Source: Vanessa cardui
Lineage: Eukaryota; Arthropoda; Insecta; Lepidoptera; Nymphalidae
Length of the DNA: 64,000 bases
Direction: 5' to 3'
NCBI RefSeq assembly: GCF_905220365.1
Contig: NC_061147.1
Span: 4,836,001 to 4,900,000, forward strand
Made by a program: the position numbers and the translations under genes. Below the pieces are notes generated by a model. The model saw nothing but the letters and a program-made list of their open reading frames with translations, did no database searches and had not been told where the DNA came from. The first letter of the stretch is position 1; each line of letters begins with the position of its first letter. Of the stretch, positions 12,266 through 23,985 are shown piece by piece.

Positions 12266-13537
12266 CGATATATAAAAATGAATTGCTCCATAAGTGATAA
12301 TATATTAAATAGTCTAGTTCCAAATTTAAAAAATATAAAATAAAAAAATATTGATATCAAATTACTGCCTTCAATAGCACAGAAACCCTTCAGCGATTTG
12401 TATGATTTTTTTTTCCTAAAGCAATCTAAAGTCTGGCGTCTATTTCACCTTAGTTTAGAATTCCTGTCCATTATAGTATAAAATAAGATTCCGCGTAATA
12501 GCTAGGTCGTAAAACGAGTTCGTCGGCCACGAGATGTTCTAGTCTAGACCGGGCGTTGGACCTTAATTGTAGATATTGTTATGATCTCCCTGATTGATTC
12601 ATCGCCATAACCCTTTGTTGTAAGTCAGAGTGCGTTTGCGTTGGTGGTATTCATTTAAGTTCATCGTCACTTATAAGTTGCCACGCGTTCGTTCACGCAT
12701 TTGTCAATTATTAAGATTATTTTGTTATGTACAGTCAGACAAATATATTACACAAAGAATAGTAATTGTACTCCGTAGTTTGTAGAGTTTAATAACAATA
12801 CTTAATGGCACATAACTATTATACTAAAAAAGATACCGGATTAATATTATTATAGAGTATTTAGGTAGTTTAAACTGTCGTGTGAATACGTGAATACGTG
12901 TGTAGACGTTTTAATATTACCCTAAAATGATGTCGGTAAGAGTAAATTTTCGTATAATTTGCTTGTTTTTATCTTTCGAATTTTACGTTACAGACGCTAA
13001 ACGTTTCTAATTGTATAAATCAATACTGTGCGCGTAAATTAACCGTATTTATAACTAATAATTGTTTTTACGATTGGCAACACTATAAATTATATATACC
13101 AGTATCTGAATACATGTACCTTTATCGATTTAATGTTACATAGTCGTTACTTTGTATTCGAAGGTTTATTTCCGATCTCCTGGCAATTGTTCTTGCTTAA
13201 GCTCGTGTATTTGAAGAGGATTAAGAAAAAAATGTACATCAACTCGGGTATTGTACGATTCTTTACGAGCACATTTTTAATGTGTACATTTTTAGATGTT
13301 AAATATATACATGCCATGCGATTATAAAAACAAACACATAAACACATTATTGAATTGAAATAGTATAAATCATAAAAGTATTATTAGTACTATTAATTAG
13401 TATATACCTATGACAAATTCAAAAATATTTTCGTTAAATTTTTATTTTTTATTTTTTTCCTTACTGTCGTCGTTGAAAGAAACTGACATCACGGTAATGA
13501 AAATTGATGAGAAAAGACGGTTATAATTACCTTCATA

Positions 13538-13745
13538 ATAGTTGTCGCCCGCGGTTTCGTTCTGCGGGGTAGATGTTACCCCTAAAACGGGAGCGAAGGC
13601 GTAAAAAAAGGAGTATATGTCCTACCAAGGAGTTCAAGCTAGCTTTATACCAAGCTTCATCAAACTCGGCTTAGCAGTTTGGCCGTGAAAAAAAAAAAAC
13701 AGACATACCGAGTTACTTTCCCATTTACAATATATGATATTACAA
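13538..13745 (-). repeat. Helitron-like fragment, reverse orientation
   Basis: It starts with 'gttgtcgcccgcggtttcgt' (complement of the GC-rich 3' end) and continues with 'aagcttcatcaaactcggct' and 'gccgtgaaaa', closing with 'cagacataccgagttacttt'. The GTCT array is reduced to a single CAGACA, and a run of about 12 A (from about 13689) has grown inside. Confidence 0.6.
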
Positions 13746-14089
13746 AAATGACACAAGCTATCAACCTTTTAACGTGTCAATGATTATTATACGATTCACA
13801 ATGTATTCAAGATTGTTATAGTGTGTCTGATTGCTTGAGTACTTTTATATAAGCAAAGCCTTTATGCGTAAACGAGGCTTAATATGATATATTGTTATGA
13901 GTGTTCAAGATTTTAACAGTATTATTAATGTCGCTTTGTTAAACAATACCAATGAGATTTGAATTAACTTAATATCGTTTGCAAATGGCGATGATATGAT
14001 GAGGTTAAATCGTGTTAATGTACAGTCATAAGGGCTTTACGTAGCGCTTATTATTCGATTATAGTGCTGTTACTAAATTTAAGTTCGAT

Positions 14090-14400
14090 AGTAGCAATGT
14101 CGAGATGGCCCAGTGGTTAGAACCGATGATTGCGGGTTCAAACCCAGGTAAGCACCGCTGATTCATGATCTTAATTTGTCTTTATAATTCATCTCGTGTT
14201 CAGCGGTGAAGGAAAACATCGTGAGAAAACCTGCAAGTGACAAATTTCACAGAAATCCTACCACACGTGTATTCCACCAACCCGAATAAGAACAGCTTGG
14301 TGGAATATGTTCCAAACCTTCTCCTCAAAGGGAGAGGAGGCCTGCAGCCCAGCAGTGGGAATTTACAGGCTGTTGTTGTTTGTTGTTGTTGAGTAGCAAT
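14090..14400 (+). repeat. SINE family A insertion with 9-bp target duplication
   Basis: The insert is 14099-14391, flanked by AGTAGCAAT on both sides (14090-14098 and 14392-14400). The head shows the A-box region 'gatggcccagtggttagaac' and B-box 'gggttcaaacccagg'. The body ends with 'agcccagcagtgggaattta', 'caggctg' and a (TTG)n tail. Compared with the 17.8 and 32.6 kb copies, about 15 bases between the A and B boxes are missing, which joins 'gttagaac' directly to 'cgatgattgc'. The intact duplication marks this as a fairly recent insertion. Confidence 0.85.
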
Positions 14401-14442
14401 AGTCTGTCTTGTTAATACAAATATATACTATTATTAATACAA

Positions 14443-14526
<84 letters not shown>
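14443..14526. repeat. (TA)n microsatellite
   Basis: A near-perfect AT dinucleotide array, uninterrupted from about 14453 to 14526. It begins about 45 bp beyond the duplication that closes the SINE at 14090-14400. The minus-strand frame across it (Tyr-Ile repeats) is an artefact. Confidence 0.95.
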
Positions 14527-14528
<2 letters not shown>

Positions 14529-15669
14529 CTAATGTAATCACATAATGTATATTTACAATTAAAATGTATAAAATAGTGTTTGAAAATTTAATAAATGATT
14601 CTCTTTTTTTATTTTTAAGAAGTAACAATGAAACAAAAATGCACAGTAAAATAAACCTGACTAGAGGTGCCTAGACTACACGTAGGTATTTGGCGCGAGT
14701 TTTTGCAGTCTTCACTGGAACCGGCGCCGATTTGATTTCCGCTCGTGACAAATATTTCAAGTTATCAGTTGTATTTGAGAACGTTTGCAAACATACTATA
14801 TATCTATATATGTATATAAAAGCGAAATACCACTCCATGATTAATTACGAAATCTCAAAAACAATTATACCTTCAAACTTGATAGGTTCCTTTAAGGTGT
14901 AGTTGCTTACTAATGGATATAACGAAAATATCCCCTAAGGGTGTAAAGAGGGGGGGGGGCACGTTGGAGGTTTGTGTTTTATAAATTTCGCGCCCATGTA
15001 AAGCCGTATGTTCAGCTGGTTTGGAATAAAATAATAAGACATTATATAAAAATAGAAAATAGTATTGGTTTATTATGTGGAAATTCCAATTAATTTAATT
15101 TTACCTGTTACCTGTTAGTAGTTAACTTAATAATCGAGCTAAGGCACAAATTAAAAATAATTATAAATTATGTAAAAAATGGTCAATTAAACAAAATTAT
15201 ATTTAAATTAAATAATAGTTTAAAAACATTTTACACTGAACCAAAACTGTATGAAACAGCTTGAAGTATCGTGTTTCTTAGTAATTTTATGTAGTAATTG
15301 TAGAGAAATATTTTAAACGATTTAAGCGACGGCTAGAATGGAGTAAGCGACTTTGGGGTCATAAACAATATCTTAACTGATTATAATTAAAAAAAAAAGC
15401 AAATTTTATTTATCATGTATGATTCATCAAAAATTATATCTTTAAAGAAAAATCAAAACTATTAATCCAGTGGTATTATTAATTTTTGAAGGCTGTTTAA
15501 TTTATACCTTCAACATACGGGTTTCGGAAATAGAATTGTATCGTGAACATTTAAACTATTATAGACCCATTTTCTATGTTAAATATGGGTTATAATCGCG
15601 TGTAATAACATTGTTTTATTACTATATTTTTTACCGGTCATTCTCACTGTGTTACATGTTTTAACAATG

Positions 15670-15738
15670 TTTTTATTTTTTGTTACAGGTAATTGACCCT
15701 TTTGCTCTGGCATTGAGAAGATAATGAATTGTTTCGTG
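15670..15738 (+). promoter_or_regulatory. Candidate recursive splice site RS2 (CAG|GTAATT)
   Basis: The tract 'tttttattttttgttacag' ends at 15688 and is directly followed by GTAATT. A possible donor GTAATG lies at 15739, giving a 50-nt candidate exon 15689-15738. In insects, splicing to such a site regenerates a donor that is then used to remove the next intron piece. The sequence gives a good acceptor and a moderate regenerated donor. Confidence 0.4.
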
Positions 15739-16337
15739 GTAATGCTATTATTTATAACAATAACTTATGTCTACATACTAAATGATAATCTCATAAAATT
15801 ACGATCGTATCTTATAGTTTCTTCCATTACATGCATAAAAGTGGGTACGTGTTAAGTGAGGCTTCATAACACTACAATAGCAAGTAAATTAAGGTACGAT
15901 ACAATACGATGAATTTTAAAAAGTTTAACCAAAAAGGTTGAATATGAAATCCGTTTTGTTGATACAGTGATTTGTTTTTTTTTTTTTTAAATAAAACTGT
16001 TTCTTATAATTGTTACGTAAAGGGCTTTTCAATTCACAACAAATGAGCTCTAACTCCAAGTTAATAACTTTAACGATGTTAATTCTTACTATTTGTAGTT
16101 ATTGAAGATTTTATGGATTGACGATATCCATTTCGTGTAATGTAATATGTCAATGTCATTTTAATAATATATCATTACTAAGTTCCAAATCGATACGACA
16201 ACTTAGAAATAGGTTTAAATTGACTGTCTTATTAATAAATAACTTCACAAGTAAAGTCACAATAATCAGAAGATTCATATAATTACTATTTTGTTGAATG
16301 CATTCATCCACCAATCAGTAATAATTAGTATTGTTGT

Positions 16338-16440
16338 GTTCTGATTTGAAGGGTGAGTGAGCCAGTGTAACTAATCTAATTTAATTAGTCTACGGGCGGT
16401 GGTGGCCATTTTTCAGCCCATAATTCGTCCGCTTAATTAT
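16338..16440 (+). repeat. Dispersed repeat family C fragment
   Basis: 'gttctgatttgaagggtgag', 'tgagccagtgtaactaat', then 'gggcggtggtggccattttt' and 'gtccgctt' are family C landmarks. The 'aacatcttagttcc' part is replaced by an AT-rich spacer. Confidence 0.6.
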
Positions 16441-16707
16441 ATCATAAAAATACTAATATATTTGAATATATGTTACGTTATCGATTGAAATAGCTCGATA
16501 ATTAGACGGTAGCTAAAAACAAAACGAGTTGCATGCGAGGGGACTCGGCACATTAAATTTACACTTGACCGAGTTTTTTTTTAACCACGCATTCTAGTTC
16601 AATTGTATTTGAAATTCTATTGTATTTAATTTTCATAATTCATTGAGTGTTTTCATACGTTATTTTTTATTTTTTTATCTGTATCGTTGTCGGATATCGA
16701 ATATCGA

Positions 16708-17024
16708 TTTTGTATGCAACAACAACAACAGCCTGTAAATTCCCACTGCTGGGCTAAAGGCCTCCCTTTGAGGAGAAGGTTTTGGAACACATTCCACCAC
16801 GCTGTTCCAATGCGGGTTAGTCAAATACACATGTGGCAGAATTTCTATGAAATTTGTCACATGCAGGTTTCCTCACGATGTTTTCCTTCACCGCTGAGTA
16901 CGAGATGAATTATAAAGACAAATTAAGCACATGTATCAGCTGTGCTTGACTGGGTTTGAACCCGCAATCATTGGTCAAGATGCACGCGTTCTAACCACTG
17001 GGCCATCTCGACTCGGTTTTGTAT
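16708..17024 (-). repeat. SINE family A insertion with 8-bp target duplication
   Basis: The insert 16716-17016 lies between two copies of TTTTGTAT (16708-16715 and 17017-17024). On the plus strand it starts with the (CAA)n complement of the tail, then 'gcctgtaaattcccactgct', and ends with 'ctaaccactgggccatctcg'. The head keeps a recognisable B box ('gggtttgaacccgc' on the plus strand). It is full-length and well preserved. Confidence 0.85.
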
Positions 17025-17535
17025 ACAATTCGAAATTTAAAATGTTTCTTTAACAAGAAAACCTTTTCTCCCCTAAATCCCATCGTGAACGTACTTCAAA
17101 TTCGATGAGGTGTTCCTTAACAATAGACGTTTTTGAATAAGCGATTTGAGACTAACTCAATCTTTGGAAAATCTTAACGTGTTCTGCGGAGGGAAAGTCT
17201 CGCGGAACCATTGTTCGTCACTCTCGACACTTCATATTTTGTGAATTATTCGAAAGTGAATGATGTATGTCATTGTGTTATATTAGTGATGGGCATTTAA
17301 TGTGATCGAAAGTAAAAGTGGCCGGTTTCTTTGTGTATAATGAAGTAAAAAACTTCGTAAATGTCCCAGCTAGGTTAAGGCCAGGCCACTTTCGAAAATG
17401 TTTGGTTTATACATTTTTAGTTACACTGTTCCAAAGCGTTTTTTTATATGCAGGAAAGGCGTGAATGGTGATTCTCTAATTATCAAGTACTAGTTTGTTA
17501 CTGTTGAAATGTACACACGTTACTATAGATTATTA

Positions 17536-17720
17536 TAAAAATAAGAGCGGTGAACTAATGATGGGGCGTAGAAATTATGGTCCATAGCCATTATTAGACA
17601 TTCCTTATTTCAATATGACACCTACACTGGGAAGTAAGATATTATGTCCCCTGATACACTGGCTTATCTCGGAACAGAAAAATACGATGTATTACTGTTT
17701 GGCGGTAGAATATGTGACAA
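17536..17720 (-). repeat. Dispersed repeat family C copy
   Basis: 'aagtaagatattatgtcccc', 'tgatacactggcttatctcg' and 'tgtttggcggtagaatatgt' are the complement of family C words, in inverted order. Confidence 0.6.
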
Positions 17721-17830
17721 TTAGACGATACATACTATAACAATCAGGGAGAAAACCGATACAGATGTCTGGCATATCGAGCTCATACGAAACTGTGCGA
17801 TTATGGAGGCTGTAAATAAATACAAGTATT

Positions 17831-17902
17831 TCTAGAGATGGCCTAGTGGTTAGAACGCGTGCATCTTAACCGATGAATGCGGGTTCAAACCCAGGCAAAC
17901 AC

Positions 17903-17963
<61 letters not shown>

Positions 17964-18168
17964 CTTAATTTGTTTTTAAAATTCATCTCGTGCTCGGCGG
18001 TGAAGGAAAACATCGTGAGGAAACCTGCATGTGTCTAATTTCATCGAAATTCTGCCACATGTGCATTCCACCAACCCGCATTGGAACAGCGTGGTGGAAT
18101 ATGTTCCAAACCCTCTCCTTAATGGCAGAGGAGGCCTTATCCCAGCAGTGGGAAATTTACAGGCTGTT
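17831..18168 (+). repeat. SINE family A with internal (TA)n expansion
   Basis: A full head ('gagatggcctagtggttaga', 'acgcgtgcatcttaaccgat', 'gggttcaaacccaggc') and a full body ending in 'ttatcccagcagtgggaaat' and 'ttacaggctgtt'. Between the head and the 'gtgcttaatttg' segment sits a (TA)27 array at 17906-17960. The copy at 25.1 kb has only 'cactatatatgcc' at this place. Target duplications were not found. Confidence 0.85.
17906..17960. repeat. (TA)27 microsatellite inside a SINE
   Basis: An uninterrupted TA array located exactly at the head/body junction of the SINE. It probably grew from the short 'ctatatat' seed found in the related copy at 25.1 kb. Confidence 0.9.
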
Positions 18169-20241
18169 ACTTTACTAGACATGTTGATTTTTATCATTTT
18201 TTATTGAAGTTTTGACAGCAAATGGATTGTTCGCTTGTATCGAATACAATTTTGACAGTATCGTTTAAGAGTTAACCTGGGAGTGACACTATCTAAAAGA
18301 TCTAACCTATATGTTGAGCTATGATTAGAGGTACGACTAGATAATAGATGGAATAATAAAAAAAATACACTCAGTTTCTTCTATCGGTAATACATTATTC
18401 TTAAGTTTTATATAAATGATGTAAAAATTACAGTTGCTAATTGCTTTTTGAATAATCAAACACTAACAATTCATTTAAAATAAAATGTTTATTTGTAATG
18501 TAATTCAATTATGTGATTTTCTAAACACCTATTTCAATTAAGGAAATATAGGTAATATATCTTGCTTTTATTTAAGTAGCTAAATATAAAAGTAAAATTA
18601 AAGTGTTAATCTGTATACCAATTTTGTTGAGGATACGTTTCGGATGTTAATTCGACACACAACAATTTCAAAATGTTGCATTAAAAAATCCAACTCGAAA
18701 CACAAGCTCACGTATCTAGTGTTAAATTTCATTCCAGTTTTAGAACTTAAATTATTAAAACTGTCCGTACTGTTCATGACTTCGTCGGTTGAAATTTCAT
18801 AAAGCTCACATGTATTTAGCATTCAGTCCGTCGGAAATGTTAAAAGTTACCACGATTAACCTCAAACCGTGGCCTTTTAAACTCATCCCGTAAGTTTGCT
18901 CCCGAGTGAAACGATTCCGACGAACCGGACATGTGCGGTCTGATAAAATTCAAACTTCGAGTAGTCTGAAGTCACTGGTTTTCAAAAGAAGTCTTTTAAA
19001 AGACTGTAATATTGGGAGCCGATTTTGTAATGCCTAAATAAAATGAATATCAAAACAATATCTATAGAAGTTATACGTGAAGATGCAGTGGATTTTGTAG
19101 AATGTTGTAGTATTTGCGCTTCGCAATTTCACTCGCTTTAAGTTTACTATAAACGTGATAGGCGTAATTTATTAGTATATTGTTTAACGTACGCCTTAGT
19201 TTAGATACCCTGAACAAAAGATATTATGTTCAGAGAAAGAAATATCAGAGATTATGAAATCCAATAAATTTATTCGTACTCATAACTTATACATATAAAA
19301 TGACAGGCTATCCTACCAGTTTGTAAAAAAATGAGGAAAGACATCTGACGGGCGCTTCGTTTCAACTTCTGCGACGTATTAAACGATCGATAGATATGCC
19401 ATGATATCGTCTGAGCTCAAAATAGCCACGGGTCCGGACGACGCCCTACAATGTCCTGTTCTCCTGGTACAAAGTTGAACTTGTTCTCTTATAATTTATG
19501 TTTACCTAGTATCAAAAGGGTATCTATTACATATAATGAGATATTAAAAGTACCTTTTTATTTATTTGTTTGTGTTGGTAGTGACTGAGCCAGGGTTTAG
19601 ATAAATAAACATCACATTATAAAATCAATTTCACATTTGGCTGTTTAATATTTTTTAATATATTACAATAATTATAAATCAATTGCATTATGATCAGACA
19701 TTATGGTCAAACATTGCATTAATGGTGGCGGTAGGCAAGTGAAATCGTTCGGTATTAAGTAAGTACGCGGTTTCAAACTTTATCTGAATATTTTAGTAAA
19801 AACATCGCAAAAATCTGCTCAAATCCGTGTATGAAAATAGCCGCTCAGTTAGTTTCGACGTAACGTGTAGTGTGTTATTAGTAACATCAAATATTTATTG
19901 CTCAGAACTGTTAGCCTTGCCAAATAACTGCTCGTATATTATAACATCAAATAATCGAATAAAATTCTGGTATACCTAAAGAAAAGTACGTCTGAACACG
20001 AGCCAGTTTTGACGTTAACTGACGCTATATTTAAATTTAGGGATTTCAAATTTCGAATGTATTTGTCGATATTCCATTATGTAACAAAGATTGTTATGGT
20101 CATAATGATCAATAATTTGAATGAGTATATCGATTTTAAAATACGATAACAATATATACCCACTCGAAAATAAATCTTTATTATTTTAGTTAGTCATAAG
20201 TTTTAGTTTTTACATCATATAACTAAATAATAGGTAAGTTA
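18169..20241. other. Non-coding, no gene seen
   Basis: No supportable exon or repeat. A slightly less AT-rich patch at 18,820-18,970 ('gtccgtcggaaatg', 'aacgattccgacgaaccgga') stands out but has no recognised signal. Confidence 0.4.
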
Positions 20242-20412
20242 GTGGTTGGGTTTAATATGTCCGGCAAAAAAGTAGCCTATGTCCTTTCTTCGAGCTCAAG
20301 TTTGCTCGATAGCAAATTTCATCAAATTCGGTTCAGTAGTGTGGTAGTGAAAGAGAGACAGACAGACAGAGTTACTTTCACGTTTATAATTTTAAATATA
20401 ATATAGATATAG
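20242..20412 (-). repeat. Helitron-like / MINE-type fragment
   Basis: 'gtccggcaaaaaagtagcct', 'atgtcctttcttcgagctca', 'caaatttcatcaaattcggt', 'tcagtagtgt' and 'gacagacagacagagttact' follow the same order as the 49.5 kb copy. The CTAGT terminus is lost. Confidence 0.6.
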
Positions 20413-20649
20413 ATTGTGGGACCAGCTCGCACAAAGCAAGTTGCAAGTCAACCTCAATAAGAGTACCAACACTATTTACACTAACATTTATATAATTCAC
20501 AAAATAACTGGGATTGCCTTTCAATCTTAGTTAGAGTAGTCGTCTAAATTAACATTGACATCGCTTTATCCACCTGCCTTAATAAGGATAACATCAATAA
20601 TAAATAATGTCTCAACATCGATGAAAATCTTATCAAAACAACACTAAAT

Positions 20650-20790
20650 CATTTCCCACCAATGGCAAGCCCTGTTGCGCCCGCGCAGTTACAGTGTATA
20701 AATAGAGCGCGTAAAAATCACATGTTTCCGTCGTAACACGCCACTGGCCCAGTCTCGCACGTGACTTGAACGAGGGTAAACGCATGCTTC
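20650..20790 (+). promoter_or_regulatory. Possible TATA-type promoter
   Basis: A GC-richer island in AT-rich DNA contains a CCAAT word ('ccaccaatggc', about 20655), a clean TATAAATA followed by GAGCGCG (about 20697-20711), and a CACGTG E-box (about 20757). TATA-to-start spacing would put transcription near 20,727 on the plus strand, but the arthropod TCAGT initiator is not seen there. No coding frame follows, so it could drive a non-coding RNA, be an enhancer, or be chance. Confidence 0.25.
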
Positions 20791-21180
20791 CATATCAAGA
20801 AAATACCATTATTTTAACCTAGAAATAATTTTTAGGACTAAATAGTTAAACGATGCTGTCTTCTTTTTTTTTTAATGTTAAATCTATAAGAGAAAGAGAG
20901 AGATCAATATGTAACTAAGCATCTGCGATATTTATAAGTATGGCCATAAATCTCGATAAAATATATATTGCTAATGATAATTTTGCATCGGAATTATGCA
21001 AGTAGAAAACTACTTGGCCGATATTCGTTGCCAAATTATGCATTGTACAGCTGTCATCGTTCAAAATCACAAGTAAATTAATTTTTTTGAGGTCAATCAC
21101 CTTCTCAAGAGATACGAACAATGCTGCTGGAATACCAACATTGACCTTAAGCAATGTATCGTGTGTTACTCCCATCTCAC

Positions 21181-21228
21181 ATTAACAATGCAATGCAACA
21201 ATATCTTGTGTTGCATTGCATTATTACA
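21181..21228. repeat. Short perfect hairpin
   Basis: A 14-bp perfect stem (arms 21187-21200 and 21209-21222, each built of ATGCA words) with an 8-nt loop, extended by 3 further pairs after one mismatch. It is shorter than a normal miRNA precursor stem. Function unknown. Confidence 0.6.
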
Positions 21229-21482
21229 TGGAAGTAATATTACATATAAAGTAAGGCTTTTTCAATAAAATATTCAATGCTGTCGTTATGGTAGTGATAT
21301 TTTGTTAGCTTGTAGTAATTAAGGGTTTAATAGAAAACATTAAATTAACAGTTGAATTGAGATATTTTTTTTGGAGTTAGTTAATAAGAGTAGCCGTGTA
21401 CAAATATACTACTTCTGGATTAAAACACCAACTTGCAACCGATCCATGCGGCTTACCTCACCACTGTTGAACATGAAATCTC

Positions 21483-21686
21483 TACTAATATTATAAAGAC
21501 GAAAACTTTGTTTAACTACTGAACCGATTTAAAAAAAATCTTTCACTATTCGAATGCTACATTATCAAAAAAGGATATATTTTTTGGTAGAAAAGATAGG
21601 GAATCCTTACTGAAACTTAAGTAACGTAACCCAAGGTTGTAAAAAAACTTATGTCCACCCGTGCAAAGCTGGGACGGGCCGCTAGT
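21483..21686 (+). repeat. Helitron-like fragment with CTAGT end
   Basis: It begins 'ctactaatattataaagacg', contains 'tactgaaccgattt', and ends 'gacgggccgctagt' at 21686. This is a typical lepidopteran Helitron-like 3' end with a GC stem before CTAGT. Confidence 0.55.
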
Positions 21687-23704
21687 GAATTATAAACACA
21701 ATAATAACAACAATCGTTAATCATTGCTAAGAATCCAACTCTTGACATTGTCGCAAACATTCAACGTTATCTGCCATTGTATCAATCAGAAATCAAGCTA
21801 TCTCGTTTGAGGTCATATTAAAATGAACGCCGTGAAAGTCGATGTAAAATCAAAATACACTTTACTCGAATAGGCTCTTACAAACTCTTTGGGGTCGCCA
21901 TATAACAAGGCTTATTATAATATCAAGTTGATTGTACCAAGAAGAAAGTTTAACTGAAGAAACAATTAAATAAAAAAAATATAAACGAACTAAAAACAAT
22001 TCTAAGCACTACTAGCTTGAATAAATTAGTGGTAAAATCAATACCACCCTCCTAAACTAAGCCCCATCATCAATACCAGATGGGGTGCTTGATCATACCT
22101 AACTAGGGTGACCGCTGTCTAGAACTGAAGGGTCTTAATTGAACTTTATCGATTTGAAGCCCCGTTGCAAAGTATGCCCTAAGTGTGAGGGGCACTTGAT
22201 GATCTAAGTATTTTTTTAAGCTTACTACAATTTTATTCGTAATTTATTTTCATACCTATATATCAATTTTTATACGACCGTTGAACGCTCTAGAAGTCTT
22301 AAGTGATCTGAAGTACCACCTAGGGACGAGTTACCATAAAAAAAACCTGTATAAAACATACACACAACTATCCTTTTTACGGTATATGATTGATTACAAA
22401 CAGATATGCTGAAATTCTTTTATACATAAGGAAACACACAAAATATAAATTATATTGTAAATTTAATAATTCTGAAGATTTAATTATAAAATTATGCCTG
22501 ACTTTATGAATAAAAGCTTTTGTAAAGGTTTCGCTAGAAGTTATCATTAATTTAAGGCAGAATAATCGTTTAAGATTCCACTTTTATTAAGTGACTTCAT
22601 TCATAAAATTTTAAACTCCTGGCGTCATTCCCTTGAAGTCTAATTGCCTCAACGAGACAAACTAACGATGGGTCGAGATAACAGAATGTTTTTATCGGGA
22701 ACGCTTTACAACAAAGTACCATTCACGGTTAAAAATAACACGTCCACCGTGCTCCAAATTGTTTTTAAACTTTTTACCCAAAGCAATCCTTACAAAAGCT
22801 TCTCGTTTTTATACGGCATCTTTCGGGGCACAGTACTGAAGCCAAATCTCGTTACCATTCTTTCTCCCCCAGGATCTTATATAGCATTATCTCTTTCTCC
22901 AATCTAATTTCATGTTATGGAGCTGCACAAATCGATTTGTCTCGCCTTCACACTCTCATTTTATACTCTTGAAGGTATGTCTGTCTCGTTCTTTTAAAAC
23001 CTGTCCTTGTAGTGCCGGATTAAATTCGCCTTTTTTTTGCTACGGAGAAATGTGGCAACGTTGAGACAATGAGACCTGTTTTAGACGAAGTTAATATTGC
23101 GCTGGTTGCAACGGAAATATTTATGCGCATTTCACGTGAGCCACCAGATGTCGGATCTAAATGTGTCTAGCGTATTGTGAGATATATGCTCTTTTTTGTT
23201 ATGTTGCATACACTATCCATTCAAAGATACATACTGTGCATCATTAATTTTAACAGTTTGATGAACAAGTCTAAGTCATTTTAAGATACATTTCTGTGCC
23301 TTACATTGTTATTATTAGCGAGTCTATGAGGTTTTAAATAAAATCTATATTATCCAAAGTTAATGTCAAATCGCAAACGTTGAAGTTTCATTCTTAACGT
23401 TGTCCAGTTTGTAAGCGAAACGTCGTGTTCGGAGTTAGTGATGTGTATAATGCATTTGCACAGACTCGACTCTTCAGAATAATACCTAAGTATTATCATA
23501 TAGATTGAAAGAACCCGCATTTACTGAACTATTTGTTTCATCATCGCTATGTGAGATAGCACTTTGTAAGTAATTTATTAAAAGTAACTAAACGCGTACA
23601 ATAAAGCTGCAACGTGATCGTAACGGTGATTTTTTTTAGAATTCCGTTAGGTTATTTATAAATGTTGCATACAGAAAATAAATGACAGATTTTTTATAAA
23701 TGTG
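21687..23704. other. Non-coding, no gene seen
   Basis: A plus-strand frame of 87 codons at 22644-22907 opens at TTG, has no splice context and no recognisable domain. Treated as chance. No repeat was recognised. Confidence 0.4.
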
Positions 23705-23985
23705 AGGTGGAATGGCCCTGTGGTCAGAACGCGTCTATCTTAACTTGACTGTGAGCTCAAACCCAGGCAAGCACCACTGAATTTCCATGTGATTAATTCG
23801 TGTTTATAATTCATCTCGTTCTCGGCGGTGAAAGAATACATCCTGAGGAAACTTGCATGTGCCAAATTTCATAAAAATTCTGTCACATGTGTATTCCAAC
23901 AACTAGCATTGGAAGCTTCTTTCTCCTCAAAGGGAGAGGAGGCTTTATCCCAGCTGTGGGAAATTTACAGGCCATTGTTGTTGTT
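23705..23985 (+). repeat. SINE family A, diverged full-length copy
   Basis: Head 'ggaatggccctgtggtcaga' and 'gagctcaaacccaggcaagc', body 'ttcatctcgttctcggcggt', 3' end 'atcccagctgtgggaaattt' and a short (TTG)n tail. The B box has one mismatch. Confidence 0.8.

Noticed and set aside
14434..14628. Minus-strand frame of alternating Tyr-Ile
   Set aside because: Direct translation of the (TA)n microsatellite.
15100..15120. Minus-strand double AG|GTAA words (complement of 'ttacctgttacctgttag')
   Set aside because: No pyrimidine tract in front, so it is a poor acceptor and not comparable with the plus-strand sites.
16978..17014. tRNA-like A and B boxes, suggesting tRNA genes here and at the other SINE heads
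   Set aside because: All sit at the 5' end of SINE bodies, and no complete cloverleaf with paired acceptor and anticodon arms is seen.
20915..21175. 86-codon minus-strand frame with ATG and protein-like composition
   Set aside because: No splice signals, promoter or recognised domain. Frames of this length are expected by chance several times in 64 kb of such AT content.
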